Shown here: positions 25,369 to 34,330 of the stretch, in pieces | Layout of the letters: each line of letters begins with the position of its first letter | How positions within the stretch are numbered: position 1 is the stretch's first letter | From: Hyphomicrobium sp. | GTDB lineage: Bacteria > Pseudomonadota > Alphaproteobacteria > Rhizobiales > Hyphomicrobiaceae | DNA length: 64,000 nucleotides | Assembly (NCBI GenBank): GCA_030148725.1 | Contig: JASBSU010000023.1 | Location: 34,691-98,690 of the forward strand | Direction: 5' to 3' | Position numbers and translations under genes: made by a program | Notes under the pieces: model-generated | The model's database searches: none | Told to the model about the DNA's origin: nothing | The model's input: the letters and a program-made list of their open reading frames with translations, nothing else

Positions 25369-25746
25369 ATGCGAAGCTCGGGCCAAACGTATGCGAGGCT
25401 TTTCATCGCAGGCCTGTACGGGCTTGCGATGTTGCTGCTGCCTATGGCGCATCGTCCGATGCGTCCGGCGACACCTGACCTCTCGGCTTACGCGCTTCCG
25501 GACGGATCGCTGCCTCTGATCTGCGCTTCAAAGGCGGATAAGAGCAGATCGAACGGACGATCTATCGGCTTCTGCGATGCCTGCCAGCTCACGGCGGCAC
25601 CCGGTATCTTTGCCGCCGACCTGTCGTTCGCACCGCTTGCTGTTTTTCAGCCGGCATACGTCGGCCCCGCACACGCCAGCGACCACATCGCGCAGCCGCT
25701 CAAGACGGCTGCGCGTCCGCGTGCGCCTCCCATCCATCTCGCCTGA
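25369..25746 (+). CDS. DUF2946-like small secreted Cys protein (paralog B)
   Basis: A 125-residue protein with a signal-like N-terminus (LFIAGLYGLAMLLLPMA), then DLSAYALPDGSLPLICASK, FCDAC and a C-terminal RPRAPP tail. It is the divergent partner of the 133-residue protein at 24749. Export and the C/CxxC set suggest metal or redox chemistry in the periplasm; the function is not known. A FixK-like regulator gene follows 56 bases downstream. Confidence 0.7.
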   Translation: MRSSGQTYARLFIAGLYGLAMLLLPMAHRPMRPATPDLSAYALPDGSLPLICASKADKSRSNGRSIGFCDACQLTAAPGIFAADLSFAPLAVFQPAYVGPAHASDHIAQPLKTAARPRAPPIHLA

Positions 25747-25802
25747 CACATCCACGACGTGACTTGGATCAGCGCTCTGCACGTGCGTGCAGACGCGGGC
25801 TA

Positions 25803-26579
25803 ATGGCGAGATGCACGATGATGCGAATTGAAAACGCCCTGGAGCCGACCGCAGATATGCGGGTTGGCGACGGGCTTGACGGATTTCACGAGCGCGCCTC
25901 CGGACAGATGCCGATCGTCCCAGGGCCGCGGCGCCCGCGCGGGCCGATCACCGGGCCGACGAGCACGGCAATATACGCAAGGCGCCATGCCGTGTTCGAC
26001 GAGCACCAGCCGGCCGATGCCATCTACCAGGTCATCACCGGCGGCATCATCGTGACGCGGTCGGCGAACGGAACGCAGCGCAAGGTCGTCGAGATCGTCG
26101 GGCCGGGTGGCCTCGTCGGCGTGGTGTCGGGCACGCATTACGGATGCCGCGCCGAGACCATCACGCGCAGTCTCCTGCGACGCATCACGCGCCGCACCGT
26201 CGAGCGCTCGGCGCCGCTGCAGCGTGTCCTCAGTCAGGCTCTGACGCAGAAGCTCGAGAAGCTGCACGAGGAGACGAGCCTGCGCACGCGCATGTCGGCA
26301 ACGGAATGCGTCGCCGCGATGATCCTTTCGCTGCCGCGTGCCGAACCCGAGCGAGCGAACTCGGAAGCCGACGGGATCGACCATCGCCTCGCCGTGGCGC
26401 AGTCGGAGATGGCGAGTTACCTCGGTCTCGCGATCGAGACGGTCTGCCGCGCGATGAAGAACCTCAAGCGCATGGGGTGCATCCAGACGGCCGGGCGCGA
26501 CACGATTGCGATCCTCGACGACGCCAGCTTGGCAAGGTTGGCTGCACCCGATAGGGCAGCCTCGGCCGCGGTCGACTGA
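25803..26579 (+). CDS. Crp/Fnr-family regulator (FixK-like)
   Basis: A regulator of up to 258 residues with a degenerate N-terminal beta-roll (about 45-125), a dimerisation helix, and a winged helix with QSEMASYLGLAIETVCRAMKNL, the FixK/Fnr recognition pattern. No N-terminal Cys cluster for a 4Fe-4S centre is present, so oxygen is not sensed in the Fnr way. Starts at 25803, 25818 and 25821 are all possible; none has a strong ribosome-binding site. Next to cbb3 and copper genes, a role in microaerobic control is likely (inference). Confidence 0.83.
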   Translation: MARCTMMRIENALEPTADMRVGDGLDGFHERASGQMPIVPGPRRPRGPITGPTSTAIYARRHAVFDEHQPADAIYQVITGGIIVTRSANGTQRKVVEIVGPGGLVGVVSGTHYGCRAETITRSLLRRITRRTVERSAPLQRVLSQALTQKLEKLHEETSLRTRMSATECVAAMILSLPRAEPERANSEADGIDHRLAVAQSEMASYLGLAIETVCRAMKNLKRMGCIQTAGRDTIAILDDASLARLAAPDRAASAAVD

Positions 26580-26585
26580 GGCGAC

Positions 26586-26616
26586 AGAGCAGCGGGCGAT
26601 GTCATCCCGCTGCTCT
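26586..26616. terminator. Convergent terminator hairpin between the FixK-like and copper-storage genes
   Basis: AGAGCAGCGGG (26586-26596) pairs perfectly with CCCGCTGCTCT (26606-26616) around a nine-base loop, between two convergent genes. There is no long T run, so it may be a weak or bidirectional terminator. Confidence 0.6.
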
Positions 26617-26624
26617 CAATACGT

Positions 26625-27134
26625 TCAGATGATCTTGCGGCACTCTTCGGCGCACTCGCCGCAAGCTTCCCCGCATGCTTTGCACGCCGCGTGGTGATCC
26701 TGGTGCTTCTTGCACTCGGCCTGGCAGTCCGCGCAGATGTCTCCGCAAACCTTCGCAAATTCGCGCAGCCGCTTTGCGTCGAGCGCCGCGAGGCGCGCCA
26801 GCGCTTCGCACGATGGCATCATCGTCAGCACCGACCGCAGGCAGTCTTTGAGAGACGTGTCGCCCTTTCCGAGCATGCTGATGCAGTGGCTGATGCACAC
26901 CTCGCCGCGCTTCACACAATCCAGCGCTTTGTCGACGAGCGCCTTGTGTGCGGGCGCATCGGCGTGGCCGTGCTCATGACCGCCCTGACCGGCATGATCG
27001 CCGTGGTGCTCGTGCCCTTCCTGGGCTTGCGCGGATCCCGCAGCGAAAGCCGCGCTTGACGCGGCGAGTGTTGCCAGGATGGCTCTGCGGTCAATCCCGG
27101 CCCGCTGTTCTTCGCCCTTGCCGAAAGTGGTCAT
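26625..27134 (-). CDS. Tat-exported copper-storage-type four-helix bundle protein (Csp1-like, DUF326)
   Basis: A 169-residue protein. A twin-arginine signal (GIDRRAILATLAAS, R16-R17) with a cleavage region near AQAQ is followed by a His-rich linker (eight histidines in residues 41-63). The helical bundle then carries 14 cysteines (C73, 80, 84, 98, 109, 130, 134, 137, 141, 151, 154, 158, 161, 165) spaced as CxxC or CxxxC. This matches copper-storage proteins, in which cysteines line a four-helix bundle and bind many Cu(I) ions; the Tat type (Csp1) is known from methanotrophs. The start at 27134 is chosen because GGGAGGA lies just upstream; an ATG at 27146 sits before that site. Confidence 0.85.
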   Translation of the reverse strand: MTTFGKGEEQRAGIDRRAILATLAASSAAFAAGSAQAQEGHEHHGDHAGQGGHEHGHADAPAHKALVDKALDCVKRGEVCISHCISMLGKGDTSLKDCLRSVLTMMPSCEALARLAALDAKRLREFAKVCGDICADCQAECKKHQDHHAACKACGEACGECAEECRKII

Positions 27135-27349
27135 CTTTCCTCCCATCGCTTGATTGAAACGCCGCCTTTGCGAAGCCTTCCCGAATTAATACCGCGCTGA
27201 ACCCGAGGTCGAGCCCGTTCGGCTAAGAGGTCCTACGGACGCCGCATACGAGTTGTAGAAAAATTGCCTAGACTAGAGCGCCGTCCATTCGCAGCGCCGT
27301 AGCCCCCATCCCCGTAGCGTTCCCAGTGAATGCAACAAATGGGTGTGTC

Positions 27350-27769
27350 ATGGCGCAAGTGATTTCGACGGCAAGGCCGCAAGGTACCACGTCCGCGAGT
27401 CTGATCGTAATGCTGCTCGTTGCGGCCGGTGTCGGCGCGATCGTCGGCGGTGTGATCGGGGACCGCATGAACCTCGCGCTGCTGAGCGTGTTGGCTGGCT
27501 TCATCGCCACGATCTCGGCAGTCGTGGTGCGCAATAACCTCGTCAATCGGCTGACCGGCGTCGGACCCGACGACTTCAAGATCCCGATGGTATTAGTGGT
27601 TTACGGATTGATCGCGTCGGTTGCTGGCAGTCTTGCCGGAAAAGAGCTGCTTGATCAGGCCGGCGGAAATTTCTCGACCGAATGGTTCGGTACGGTGGCG
27701 GGCCTTGGCTCGGCGATCCTCATGTCCTTGCTGATGATCACCTATTACATGCACCCGCAGCCGCGCTGA
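27350..27769 (+). CDS. Hypothetical four-helix membrane protein
   Basis: Not recognised. The 139-residue product has about four hydrophobic segments, the first two glycine-rich (LIVMLLVAAGVGAIVGGVIGD, then LALLSVLAGFIATISAVVV), and a Gly/Asp loop (LTGVGPDDFKIP). The GTG at 27326 would add eight residues; the ATG at 27350 is preferred. A perfect hairpin follows the gene. Confidence 0.65.
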   Translation: MAQVISTARPQGTTSASLIVMLLVAAGVGAIVGGVIGDRMNLALLSVLAGFIATISAVVVRNNLVNRLTGVGPDDFKIPMVLVVYGLIASVAGSLAGKELLDQAGGNFSTEWFGTVAGLGSAILMSLLMITYYMHPQPR

Positions 27770-27783
27770 CGCGTCGGGACACA

Positions 27784-27809
27784 TCGGCTGGGCGAGCGCG
27801 CCCAGCCGA
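27784..27809. terminator. Convergent terminator hairpin
   Basis: TCGGCTGGGCG (27784-27794) and CGCCCAGCCGA (27799-27809) form a perfect 11-bp stem with an AGCG loop, between the convergent membrane-protein gene and sseA. It has no T run; a bidirectional terminator is likely. Confidence 0.6.
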
Positions 27810-27839
27810 ATGCCTCAAGGCCAGAACGCGCAACGGCGC

Positions 27840-28715
27840 TTAAACGATGAGTTCGCGCGCCGGGCCCGTCTCGATCGGAAGACCGTTATCCATGCCCCAC
27901 TCGGCCCAGCTGCCGTCGTAGACCGCGGCATTGGTCTGTCCGAGCACGGCGAGCGCGAGCGACAGGATCGACGCTGTCACGCCTGAACCGCAGGTCGTCA
28001 CCACTGGGTGCTTGGGATCGATGCCGGCCTCGGCAAAGATCTTCGCAAGTTCGTCCGTGGTTTTCAGCGTGCCGTCGGCGTTGATCAACTTCTGCGACGG
28101 CACGTTGCGGGCGCCGGGAAGATGACCGGACCTGAGACCCGGACGCGGCTCGGGCTCCGTACCCTCGAAGCGCGCGGCCGGCCGTGCATCGACGATCTGC
28201 GCCGAATGCTTCGCGATCACCTTTTTCACGTCATCCAAGTCACGGATCAGCGACGCGTTGAGCAGCGGCGTGAAGTGACGCTCGGTGCGCTTGATCGGCG
28301 GCCCGTCTTCGAGCGGCAGGTTCTCGCTCTTCCATTTCTTGAGGCCGCCATTGAGGACCGCAACGTCCTCATGCCCCATGGCACGGAACGTCCACCAGGC
28401 GCGCGCGGCCGAGAACAGGCCGAGTGTGTCGTAAACGACGATCCGCATGCCGTCGCCGACGCCCATCTTCTTCATGCGCGAGGCAAATTTGATCGTCGAC
28501 GGGAGCATGTGCGGGAGCGACGACTTCTCATCCGTCAGGTCGTCGATGTCGAAGAACAGTGCGCCCGGAATGTGCTCCTGAAGATACTCGGCTTTCGGAT
28601 CGCGCCCCGCGGTCGGCAGATGCCAGCTAGCGTCGAAGACGATCAGGTCAGGAGCATCGAGATGCGAAGCGAGCCAGTCCGTCTCGACGATCCAGTTCTT
28701 GGCGCTCTCCAACAC
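27840..28715 (-). CDS. sseA: 3-mercaptopyruvate sulfurtransferase
   Basis: A 291-residue tandem-rhodanese protein transferring sulfur from 3-mercaptopyruvate (or thiosulfate) to acceptors. The C-terminal domain holds the active loop CGSGVTA (C242), the mercaptopyruvate-type signature, and the hinge region DARPAARFEG. The inactive N-terminal rhodanese domain covers about 1-140. Translation starts at a GTG with GAGGG five bases upstream. It pairs functionally with cysteine synthase encoded just upstream on the same strand. Confidence 0.92.
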   Translation of the reverse strand: MLESAKNWIVETDWLASHLDAPDLIVFDASWHLPTAGRDPKAEYLQEHIPGALFFDIDDLTDEKSSLPHMLPSTIKFASRMKKMGVGDGMRIVVYDTLGLFSAARAWWTFRAMGHEDVAVLNGGLKKWKSENLPLEDGPPIKRTERHFTPLLNASLIRDLDDVKKVIAKHSAQIVDARPAARFEGTEPEPRPGLRSGHLPGARNVPSQKLINADGTLKTTDELAKIFAEAGIDPKHPVVTTCGSGVTASILSLALAVLGQTNAAVYDGSWAEWGMDNGLPIETGPARELIV

Positions 28716-28774
28716 GTTTCCCTCTCTTACAAAGGCGTGAACGATCAGTGCCCGGCTCGTGTTGGCCGTGCTTG

Positions 28775-28852
28775 CTAGCGGACATAGGCAAAAGCAGCGA
28801 TACCTGCAAGGATCGCGAGCGTCACTCCCGCCCGATGTTCTGCGAAGAACAC
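28775..28852 (-). CDS. Possible 25-residue membrane micropeptide downstream of cysK
   Basis: A GTG one base after the cysK TGA opens 25 codons ending at 28775. After a short FFAEHRAG head the product is one hydrophobic helix (VTLAILAGIAAFAYV) closed by Arg. The tight coupling to cysK is the main argument; there is no clear ribosome-binding site and chance is possible. Confidence 0.25.
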   Translation of the reverse strand: MFFAEHRAGVTLAILAGIAAFAYVR

Positions 28853-28853
28853 G

Positions 28854-29894
28854 TCAGGCAGAAGCAAAAACCTGCGGCAGCGCCGTCTTTTCGCCGGCAA
28901 GCCACACCGGGACCGGCAGTGATTTGCTTTGCAGAAAATCGGGGTTGAAGAGGCGTGACTGGTACCGCGTGCCACTGTCGCACAGGATGGTCACGACCGT
29001 GTGACCGGGCCCCAGCTCGCGCGCCAGCTGCATGGCGCCGGCAACGTTTACGCCGCTGGAAGCGCCGAGGCACAAACCTTCCTCGCGGGTGAGCGCGAAC
29101 ACCGTCTCCACCGCTTCCTTGTCGGAGATGCGGAACGCTGTATCGATCGGGGCTCCCTCGAGGTTCTTCGTGATCCGCCCCTGACCGATGCCTTCGGTGA
29201 TTGACGAGCCCTCGGCCTTCAATTCGCCGGTCGTGTAGTAGGAATAGAGCGCCGAGCCGAACGGATCTGCGAGCGCGATGCGCACCTTTTCGCTCCGGTC
29301 CTTGAGGCCGCGCGAAACGCCGCCCAGCGTTCCGCCCGAGCCGACGGCGCAAACGAAACCGTCGATGCGGCCGTCGGTTTGCGTCCAGATCTCTTCCGCC
29401 GTTGTCGTCGTGTGGATGTCGCGGTTGGCGACGTTGTCGAACTGATTGGCCCAGATCGCGCCCATGGGCTCCGACGCAGCCAGCGCCTCGGCAAGGCGCT
29501 GGGAGTATCGAACGTAGTTGTTCGGATCTTTGTACGGAACTGCAGGGACCTCCACGACTTCGGCGCCCAGCAGACGCAGCGTGTCCTTCTTTTCCTGAGA
29601 CTGAGTATTTGGGATGACGATGACGGTGCGCAGTCCGAGCGCATTGCCGAGCACCGTCAGCCCGATGCCGGTATTGCCGGCCGTGCCTTCGACGACTGTG
29701 CCGCCGGGCCTCAGCCTGCCGCTTTCGATGGCCTCGGTGAGGATGCCGAATGCCGCCCGGTCCTTGACCGAGGCTCCTGGGTTCATGAACTCCGCCTTGC
29801 CCAGAATGGTGCAGCCGGTCTCTTCGGAGGCGCGGCGGAGACGGATAAGGGGCGTGCGGCCGACGGCAGCGGCGACGCTGGATCGCAGGTTCAA
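28854..29894 (-). CDS. cysK: Cysteine synthase (O-acetylserine sulfhydrylase), CysK family
   Basis: A 346-residue PLP enzyme making cysteine from O-acetylserine and sulfide in the cytosol. Seen: the PLP lysine K44 in NPGASVKDRAA, the TAGNTGIGL substrate loop, GSGGTLGG phosphate-binding loop and the C-terminal CDSGTRYQS. The start is TTG, eight bases after GGAG. It is slightly longer than E. coli CysK. A cystathionine beta-synthase-like use is possible but less likely. Confidence 0.9.
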   Translation of the reverse strand: MNLRSSVAAAVGRTPLIRLRRASEETGCTILGKAEFMNPGASVKDRAAFGILTEAIESGRLRPGGTVVEGTAGNTGIGLTVLGNALGLRTVIVIPNTQSQEKKDTLRLLGAEVVEVPAVPYKDPNNYVRYSQRLAEALAASEPMGAIWANQFDNVANRDIHTTTTAEEIWTQTDGRIDGFVCAVGSGGTLGGVSRGLKDRSEKVRIALADPFGSALYSYYTTGELKAEGSSITEGIGQGRITKNLEGAPIDTAFRISDKEAVETVFALTREEGLCLGASSGVNVAGAMQLARELGPGHTVVTILCDSGTRYQSRLFNPDFLQSKSLPVPVWLAGEKTALPQVFASA

Positions 29895-30155
29895 GGGCGA
29901 GCTCCGTTAAGGAAGGACTGGGACCCTAGCTTCGACACCGATGCCCGGCAACGGGGGTTGGTCATGAGAATCCGCCTTAACAGACGGCTGTTTGCTACCC
30001 TTTACGGCGCTTACAACCGATCCGGCCGGCAAAGGGCGTTGCCTTTTACGGGCGGGGCCAGATATACCTTCGCCCGATCGATCCCGACAGCCGCAGCGAC
30101 TTGCCTTCGAGGCGAGATGGACTGGCTCTGGCCGGCCTGAAGGCGGGGGCGACGC

Positions 30156-30240
30156 GCGGGCGTGGCGGAATTGGTAGACGCACTGGTTTTAGGTACCAGC
30201 GCCTCACGGCATGGGGGTTCGAGTCCCTCCGCCCGCACCA
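30156..30240 (+). tRNA. tRNA-Leu (anticodon TAG)
   Basis: An 85-base class II tRNA: acceptor arms GCGGGCG (30156-30162) and CGCCCGC (30230-30236), D-loop with TTGGTAGAC, anticodon stem CTGGT/ACCAG around TTTAGGT (anticodon TAG), a long variable arm as in leucine tRNAs, GTTCGAGTC in the T arm, and an encoded CCA. It lies just before trigger factor. Confidence 0.97.
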
Positions 30241-30293
30241 CGCCTTGTTGAGAATAACGAAGCCCGTCGGCTTTACGGTTAGGTTGGAGAGCA

Positions 30294-31649
30294 ATGCAGA
30301 TTACCGAAACGAGCAGCGAGGGTCTGAAGCGGACGCTGCAAGTCGTTGTGCCGGCAGGCGAGCTTGGCAAGCGCTTCGATCACCGCCTCGACGAGATCAA
30401 GGACCGCGTGCAGCTGAAAGGCTTCCGCAAGGGCAAGGTCCCGATGCCGCATCTCAAGAAGATGTACGGCCGCTCTCTCATGGTTGAGGTGCTGCAGGAG
30501 ACGGTTCGCGAGACGTCCAATCAGGCGCTCGCCGACCGCAACATGCGCCCCGCGATGCAGCCGAGCGTCACGCTCCCCGAGGACAACGCCGAGATCGAGC
30601 GCGTTCTCTCGGGCCAGGCCGACCTTTCTTACTCGATGTCGTTCGAGGTTCTCCCGGCAATCGAGCTGGCGGACTTCTCCAAGCTGAAGCTGGAGCGCCT
30701 TGTCGCGGACGTCGATGACACCGCCGTCTCCGAGGCGCTGGAGCAGCTCGTTCAGCGCAGCATCAACTACGCCGCCGAGGAAGGCCGTGCCGCCGAGAAG
30801 GGCGACCGCGTGACCATCGATTTCGTCGGCAAGATCGACGGCGAGGCATTTGACGGCGGCACCGCCGAAGATGCCCAGATCGTGCTTGGCGAGGGCAACT
30901 TCATCGCAGGCTTCGAGGACGGTCTCGTCGGCGCCAAGGCAGGCGATGAGCGCGAAGTCCCCGCGACGTTCCCGGCCGACTACCCCGTCGAAGCGCTGGC
31001 CGGCAAGGCAGCGGTCTTCGGCGTCAAGGTGAAAGAGGTCGCCGCGCCGTCCCGCCCCGAGGTCAACGACGATTTCGCCAAGACCCTGGGAGCCGAGACC
31101 GTCGACCAGCTGAAGGAGCTGGTGAAATCCCAGATCGCCCGCGAATACGCCAATGTCGGTCGCTCGAAGCTGAAGCGCCAGCTGCTCGATGAGCTTGAAA
31201 AGGCTCATTCATTCGACCTTCCGCCGTCGCTCGTCGACAGCGAGTTCGGCGGCATCTGGCAGCAGCTCGAGGCGAACCTCCAGCGCGCCGGCAAGACCTT
31301 CGCCGACGAGGGCAAGAGTGAGGAAGAGGTCCGCGAGGAATATCGCAAGATCGCCGAGCGCCGCGTCCGTCTCGGCCTCGTGATCGGCGAGATCGCCGAA
31401 AAGAACGGTCTCAAGATCACCCAGGACGAGATGCGTAAGGCCTTGATGGAGCAGGCCCGTCGCTTCCCGGGCCAGGAGCGTGCGGTCTACGAATACTACG
31501 AGAAGAATCCGAACGCCGTGGCCGAGCTGCGCGCCCCGATCTTCGAGGACAAGGTCGTCGACTTCGTTCTCGAGAAGGCCAACCCGACGGAGAAGTCCGT
31601 CTCCAAGGACGAACTCTTCAAGAAGCCCGAGGATGCCGACGAGGCGTAA
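30294..31649 (+). CDS. tig: Trigger factor, ribosome-bound chaperone and prolyl isomerase
   Basis: A 451-residue chaperone: an N-terminal ribosome-binding domain with GFRKGKVPMPHLKKMYG (about residues 43-59), a FKBP-type prolyl isomerase domain (GDRVTIDFVGKIDGEAFDGG, about 162-240) and a long helical C-terminal substrate cradle. It binds nascent chains at the ribosome exit. GGAGAG precedes the ATG. It heads the conserved tig-clpP-clpX-lon order. Confidence 0.97.
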   Translation: MQITETSSEGLKRTLQVVVPAGELGKRFDHRLDEIKDRVQLKGFRKGKVPMPHLKKMYGRSLMVEVLQETVRETSNQALADRNMRPAMQPSVTLPEDNAEIERVLSGQADLSYSMSFEVLPAIELADFSKLKLERLVADVDDTAVSEALEQLVQRSINYAAEEGRAAEKGDRVTIDFVGKIDGEAFDGGTAEDAQIVLGEGNFIAGFEDGLVGAKAGDEREVPATFPADYPVEALAGKAAVFGVKVKEVAAPSRPEVNDDFAKTLGAETVDQLKELVKSQIAREYANVGRSKLKRQLLDELEKAHSFDLPPSLVDSEFGGIWQQLEANLQRAGKTFADEGKSEEEVREEYRKIAERRVRLGLVIGEIAEKNGLKITQDEMRKALMEQARRFPGQERAVYEYYEKNPNAVAELRAPIFEDKVVDFVLEKANPTEKSVSKDELFKKPEDADEA

Positions 31650-31790
31650 TAGCGCCGGCGGCTCCCCATATAGCTCGCTGACGAGGGTATCCGGGGCTTG
31701 CACCGATGCCCCGCACTGCCCAAGAAAGACGACGCCGCACGGCGCGATTCGAGCGCCGTGCACCCCCCGAATGAAGGAAGGAAGAAGGCC

Positions 31791-32441
31791 ATGCGCGATC
31801 CGGTCAGCAGCTTGACGAACACGTTCTGGCCGATGGTGGTCGAGCAGACGAACCGCGGCGAGCGCGGCTACGATCTGCCCTCGCGGCTCCTCAAGGAACG
31901 CATCATCTTCGTGACCGGCCCGGTCGAGGACCACATGGCGGCCTCGATCTGTATGCAGTTGCTGTTCCTCGAGGCGGAGAACCCCAAGAAGGAAATCTCC
32001 ATGTATATCAACTCGCCGGGCGGCGTCGTCACGGCGGGCATGGCGATTTACGACACCATGCAGTTCATCCGGCCGCAGATCGCGACGCTATGCATCGGCC
32101 AAGCTGCCTCGATGGGCTCGCTGCTCCTGTGTGCAGGCTCTCCAGGCCTTCGTTATGCGCTGCCGAACGCCCGGATCATGGTCCACCAGCCCTCCGGCGG
32201 CTTCTCGGGCCAGGCCTCCGACATCGAGCGCCACGCCGAGGACATCATCAAGATGAAGCGCCGGCTCAACGAGATCTACGTCAAGCATACCGGCCAGCCT
32301 TACGACAACATTGAACGCACCCTCGACCGTGACTACTTCATGACGGCACACCAGGCCAAAGACTTCGGGATCATCGACCGCGTCCTGGAAAGCCGGGACG
32401 AGGTTGATTTTGGCCCAGTCGAGGCCAAGTCCGCCAGCTGA
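31791..32441 (+). CDS. clpP: ATP-dependent Clp protease proteolytic subunit
   Basis: A 216-residue serine protease that forms the 14-mer chamber served by ClpX. The catalytic serine is S107 (GQAASMGS) and histidine H132 (MVHQP), with the conserved [11 protein letters not shown] stretch following. The ATG at 31791 follows AAGGAAGGAAGAAGG; an ATG-opened frame upstream lacks family similarity. The 141-base gap to tig shows no other gene. Confidence 0.97.
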   Translation: MRDPVSSLTNTFWPMVVEQTNRGERGYDLPSRLLKERIIFVTGPVEDHMAASICMQLLFLEAENPKKEISMYINSPGGVVTAGMAIYDTMQFIRPQIATLCIGQAASMGSLLLCAGSPGLRYALPNARIMVHQPSGGFSGQASDIERHAEDIIKMKRRLNEIYVKHTGQPYDNIERTLDRDYFMTAHQAKDFGIIDRVLESRDEVDFGPVEAKSAS

Positions 32442-32465
32442 CGACAGCGCCAGGACGCCGTAAGG

Positions 32466-32527
32466 CCGCAGCCCTGAACCAGAGCTTGCCTCGCCCCCAA
32501 GGTGAGGTCATGCTCAGGGGGCTGCGG
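32466..32527 (+). other. Long stem-loop in the clpP-clpX spacer
   Basis: CCGCAGC-CCTGA (32466-32477) pairs with TCAGG-GG-GCTGCGG (32514-32527): 12 bp with a two-base GG bulge, and an inner CCTC/GAGG stem in the loop. No T run follows, so it is not a classic terminator; it may be a processing, stability or Rho-linked element. The rest of the 342-base spacer (32442-32783) holds no gene and should contain the clpX promoter. Confidence 0.5.
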
Positions 32528-32783
32528 GCATCGTGGGACCATCGGAAAGCCCTTGTTACGGCTAACCGTCGGATCGCCATAAAACTGTGGTAATCAGGCC
32601 GCTTTGGTACCTGCGGGGCGGATATCCGTTAATCCAATCTTGATCTAGAGAACGCTAGCGTGCTCAGATCACTGTAAGGGACTCGGAACCGCTCTCCGCA
32701 AGTCGCCTGAGGCAGGAATTCTTCCAAGGCGGGCGCCGGCGCAATCGGCGCACAGCATCCCTAGGAGGGGTAAGAAATCCGAG

Positions 32784-34037
32784 ATGGCTCAAGAGAAAAA
32801 CACTCTCTATTGCTCGTTTTGCGGCAAGAGCCAGCATGAGGTGCGCAAGCTGATTGCCGGCCCGACCGTGTTCATCTGCGATGAATGCGTCGAGCTGTGC
32901 ATGGACATCATCCGGGAAGAGAACAAAAACACCCTGGTGAAGTCGCGCGATGGCGTACCGACACCGCAGGAAATTTCCGCGGTCCTCGATTCGTACGTCA
33001 TCGGTCAGGACCACGCCAAGCGCGTGCTGTCCGTCGCGGTCCATAACCATTACAAGCGCCTCAATCACGCGTCGAAGAACAACGACGTTGAGCTCGCAAA
33101 GTCGAACATCCTGCTCGTCGGTCCGACGGGTTCGGGCAAGACGCTGCTCGCCCAGACTCTGGCGCGCATGCTCGACGTGCCCTTCACGATGGCTGACGCA
33201 ACGACGCTTACCGAAGCCGGCTACGTCGGCGAGGACGTCGAAAACATCATCCTGAAGCTCTTGCAGAACGCCGACTACAACGTCGAGCGTGCGCAGCGTG
33301 GCATCGTCTACATCGACGAGGTCGACAAGATCTCGCGCAAGTCGGACAACCCGTCCATCACGCGCGACGTCTCGGGCGAGGGTGTGCAGCAGGCGCTCCT
33401 GAAGATCATGGAAGGCACCGTCGCCTCCGTGCCTCCGCAGGGCGGCCGCAAGCATCCGCAGCAGGAATTCCTGCAGGTCGATACGACGAATATCCTCTTC
33501 ATCTGCGGCGGCGCTTTCGCTGGCCTCGAGAAGATCATCTCGCGGCGCGGCAAGGGCACCTCGATCGGGTTCTCTGCAAAGGTCGTGGGCGTCGACGAGC
33601 GCCGCACCGGTGAGGTGCTGCGTGGTGTCGAGCCGGAAGATCTGCTTAAGTTCGGCCTCATCCCGGAGTTCATCGGACGTCTGCCGGTCATCGCCACGCT
33701 CGAGGACCTCGACGAGGACGCACTGGTACAGATCCTGACCGAGCCCAAGAACGCGCTCGTGAAGCAGTATCAGCGTCTCTTCGAGATGGAGGACGTCAAG
33801 CTGACGATCACCAACGAGGCGCTGAAAGCGATTGCCCGTAAGGCGATCGAGCGCAAGACGGGTGCTCGCGGTCTGCGCTCCATCATGGAAGGAATTCTGC
33901 TCGATACCATGTTCGACCTGCCGGCCCTGAAGGGTGTCGAGGAGGTCGTCATTGGTCCGGAAGTCGTGGAAGGTGGCGCGCGTCCGCTGCGCATCTACTC
34001 CGACCGGGCTGATGAAAAAGGCTCGAGCGCCTCGTGA
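32784..34037 (+). CDS. clpX: ATP-dependent Clp protease ATPase subunit
   Basis: A 417-residue AAA+ unfoldase: N-terminal zinc-binding domain (C10-x2-C13 and CDECVELC), Walker A GPTGSGKT near residue 114, Walker [11 protein letters not shown], the GYVGEDVEN pore loop, the GRKHP region and the IGF loop (TSIGFSA) that docks ClpP. It unfolds and feeds substrates to ClpP. AGGAGGG lies upstream of the ATG. Confidence 0.98.
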   Translation: MAQEKNTLYCSFCGKSQHEVRKLIAGPTVFICDECVELCMDIIREENKNTLVKSRDGVPTPQEISAVLDSYVIGQDHAKRVLSVAVHNHYKRLNHASKNNDVELAKSNILLVGPTGSGKTLLAQTLARMLDVPFTMADATTLTEAGYVGEDVENIILKLLQNADYNVERAQRGIVYIDEVDKISRKSDNPSITRDVSGEGVQQALLKIMEGTVASVPPQGGRKHPQQEFLQVDTTNILFICGGAFAGLEKIISRRGKGTSIGFSAKVVGVDERRTGEVLRGVEPEDLLKFGLIPEFIGRLPVIATLEDLDEDALVQILTEPKNALVKQYQRLFEMEDVKLTITNEALKAIARKAIERKTGARGLRSIMEGILLDTMFDLPALKGVEEVVIGPEVVEGGARPLRIYSDRADEKGSSAS

Positions 34038-34045
34038 CCACCAGA

Positions 34046-34069
34046 GAGCCGCCGGAGGGACGGCGGCTC
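34046..34069 (+). terminator. Hairpin after clpX
   Basis: GAGCCGCCG (34046-34054) and CGGCGGCTC (34061-34069) form a perfect 9-bp stem with a GAGGGA loop, starting nine bases after the clpX stop. No T run follows, so its terminator function is uncertain. The remaining spacer up to lon (34330) shows no gene and probably holds the lon promoter. Confidence 0.5.
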
Positions 34070-34330
34070 ACTCCACAGGAAAAACACCGCGCGGAACTGA
34101 ACGCGAACGGTGGCTCTTGATCCAGCAGCAGCCGGCACCATTTCACATGGGCACTGCTTCTGAGATGCTGTGCGATTGTCGGTCGAGGCAGCCTCACCAC
34201 AAACGTGTGCGGCTTTCGCCTCAAAAGTGCCAGGGCATGCTTCTCTGATGCCTTGGATCAGCGCCAAATAGGCTATGCTTCGGCAGCGCCTTGATGGCGA
34301 TAACGGCAGGCGACCACGATAGGTAGCGAA

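Noticed and set aside
31698..31790. N-terminal extension of ClpP upstream of the ATG at 31791
   Set aside because: The extra residues show no family similarity, and a strong AAGGAAGGAAGAAGG ribosome-binding region sits directly before 31791.
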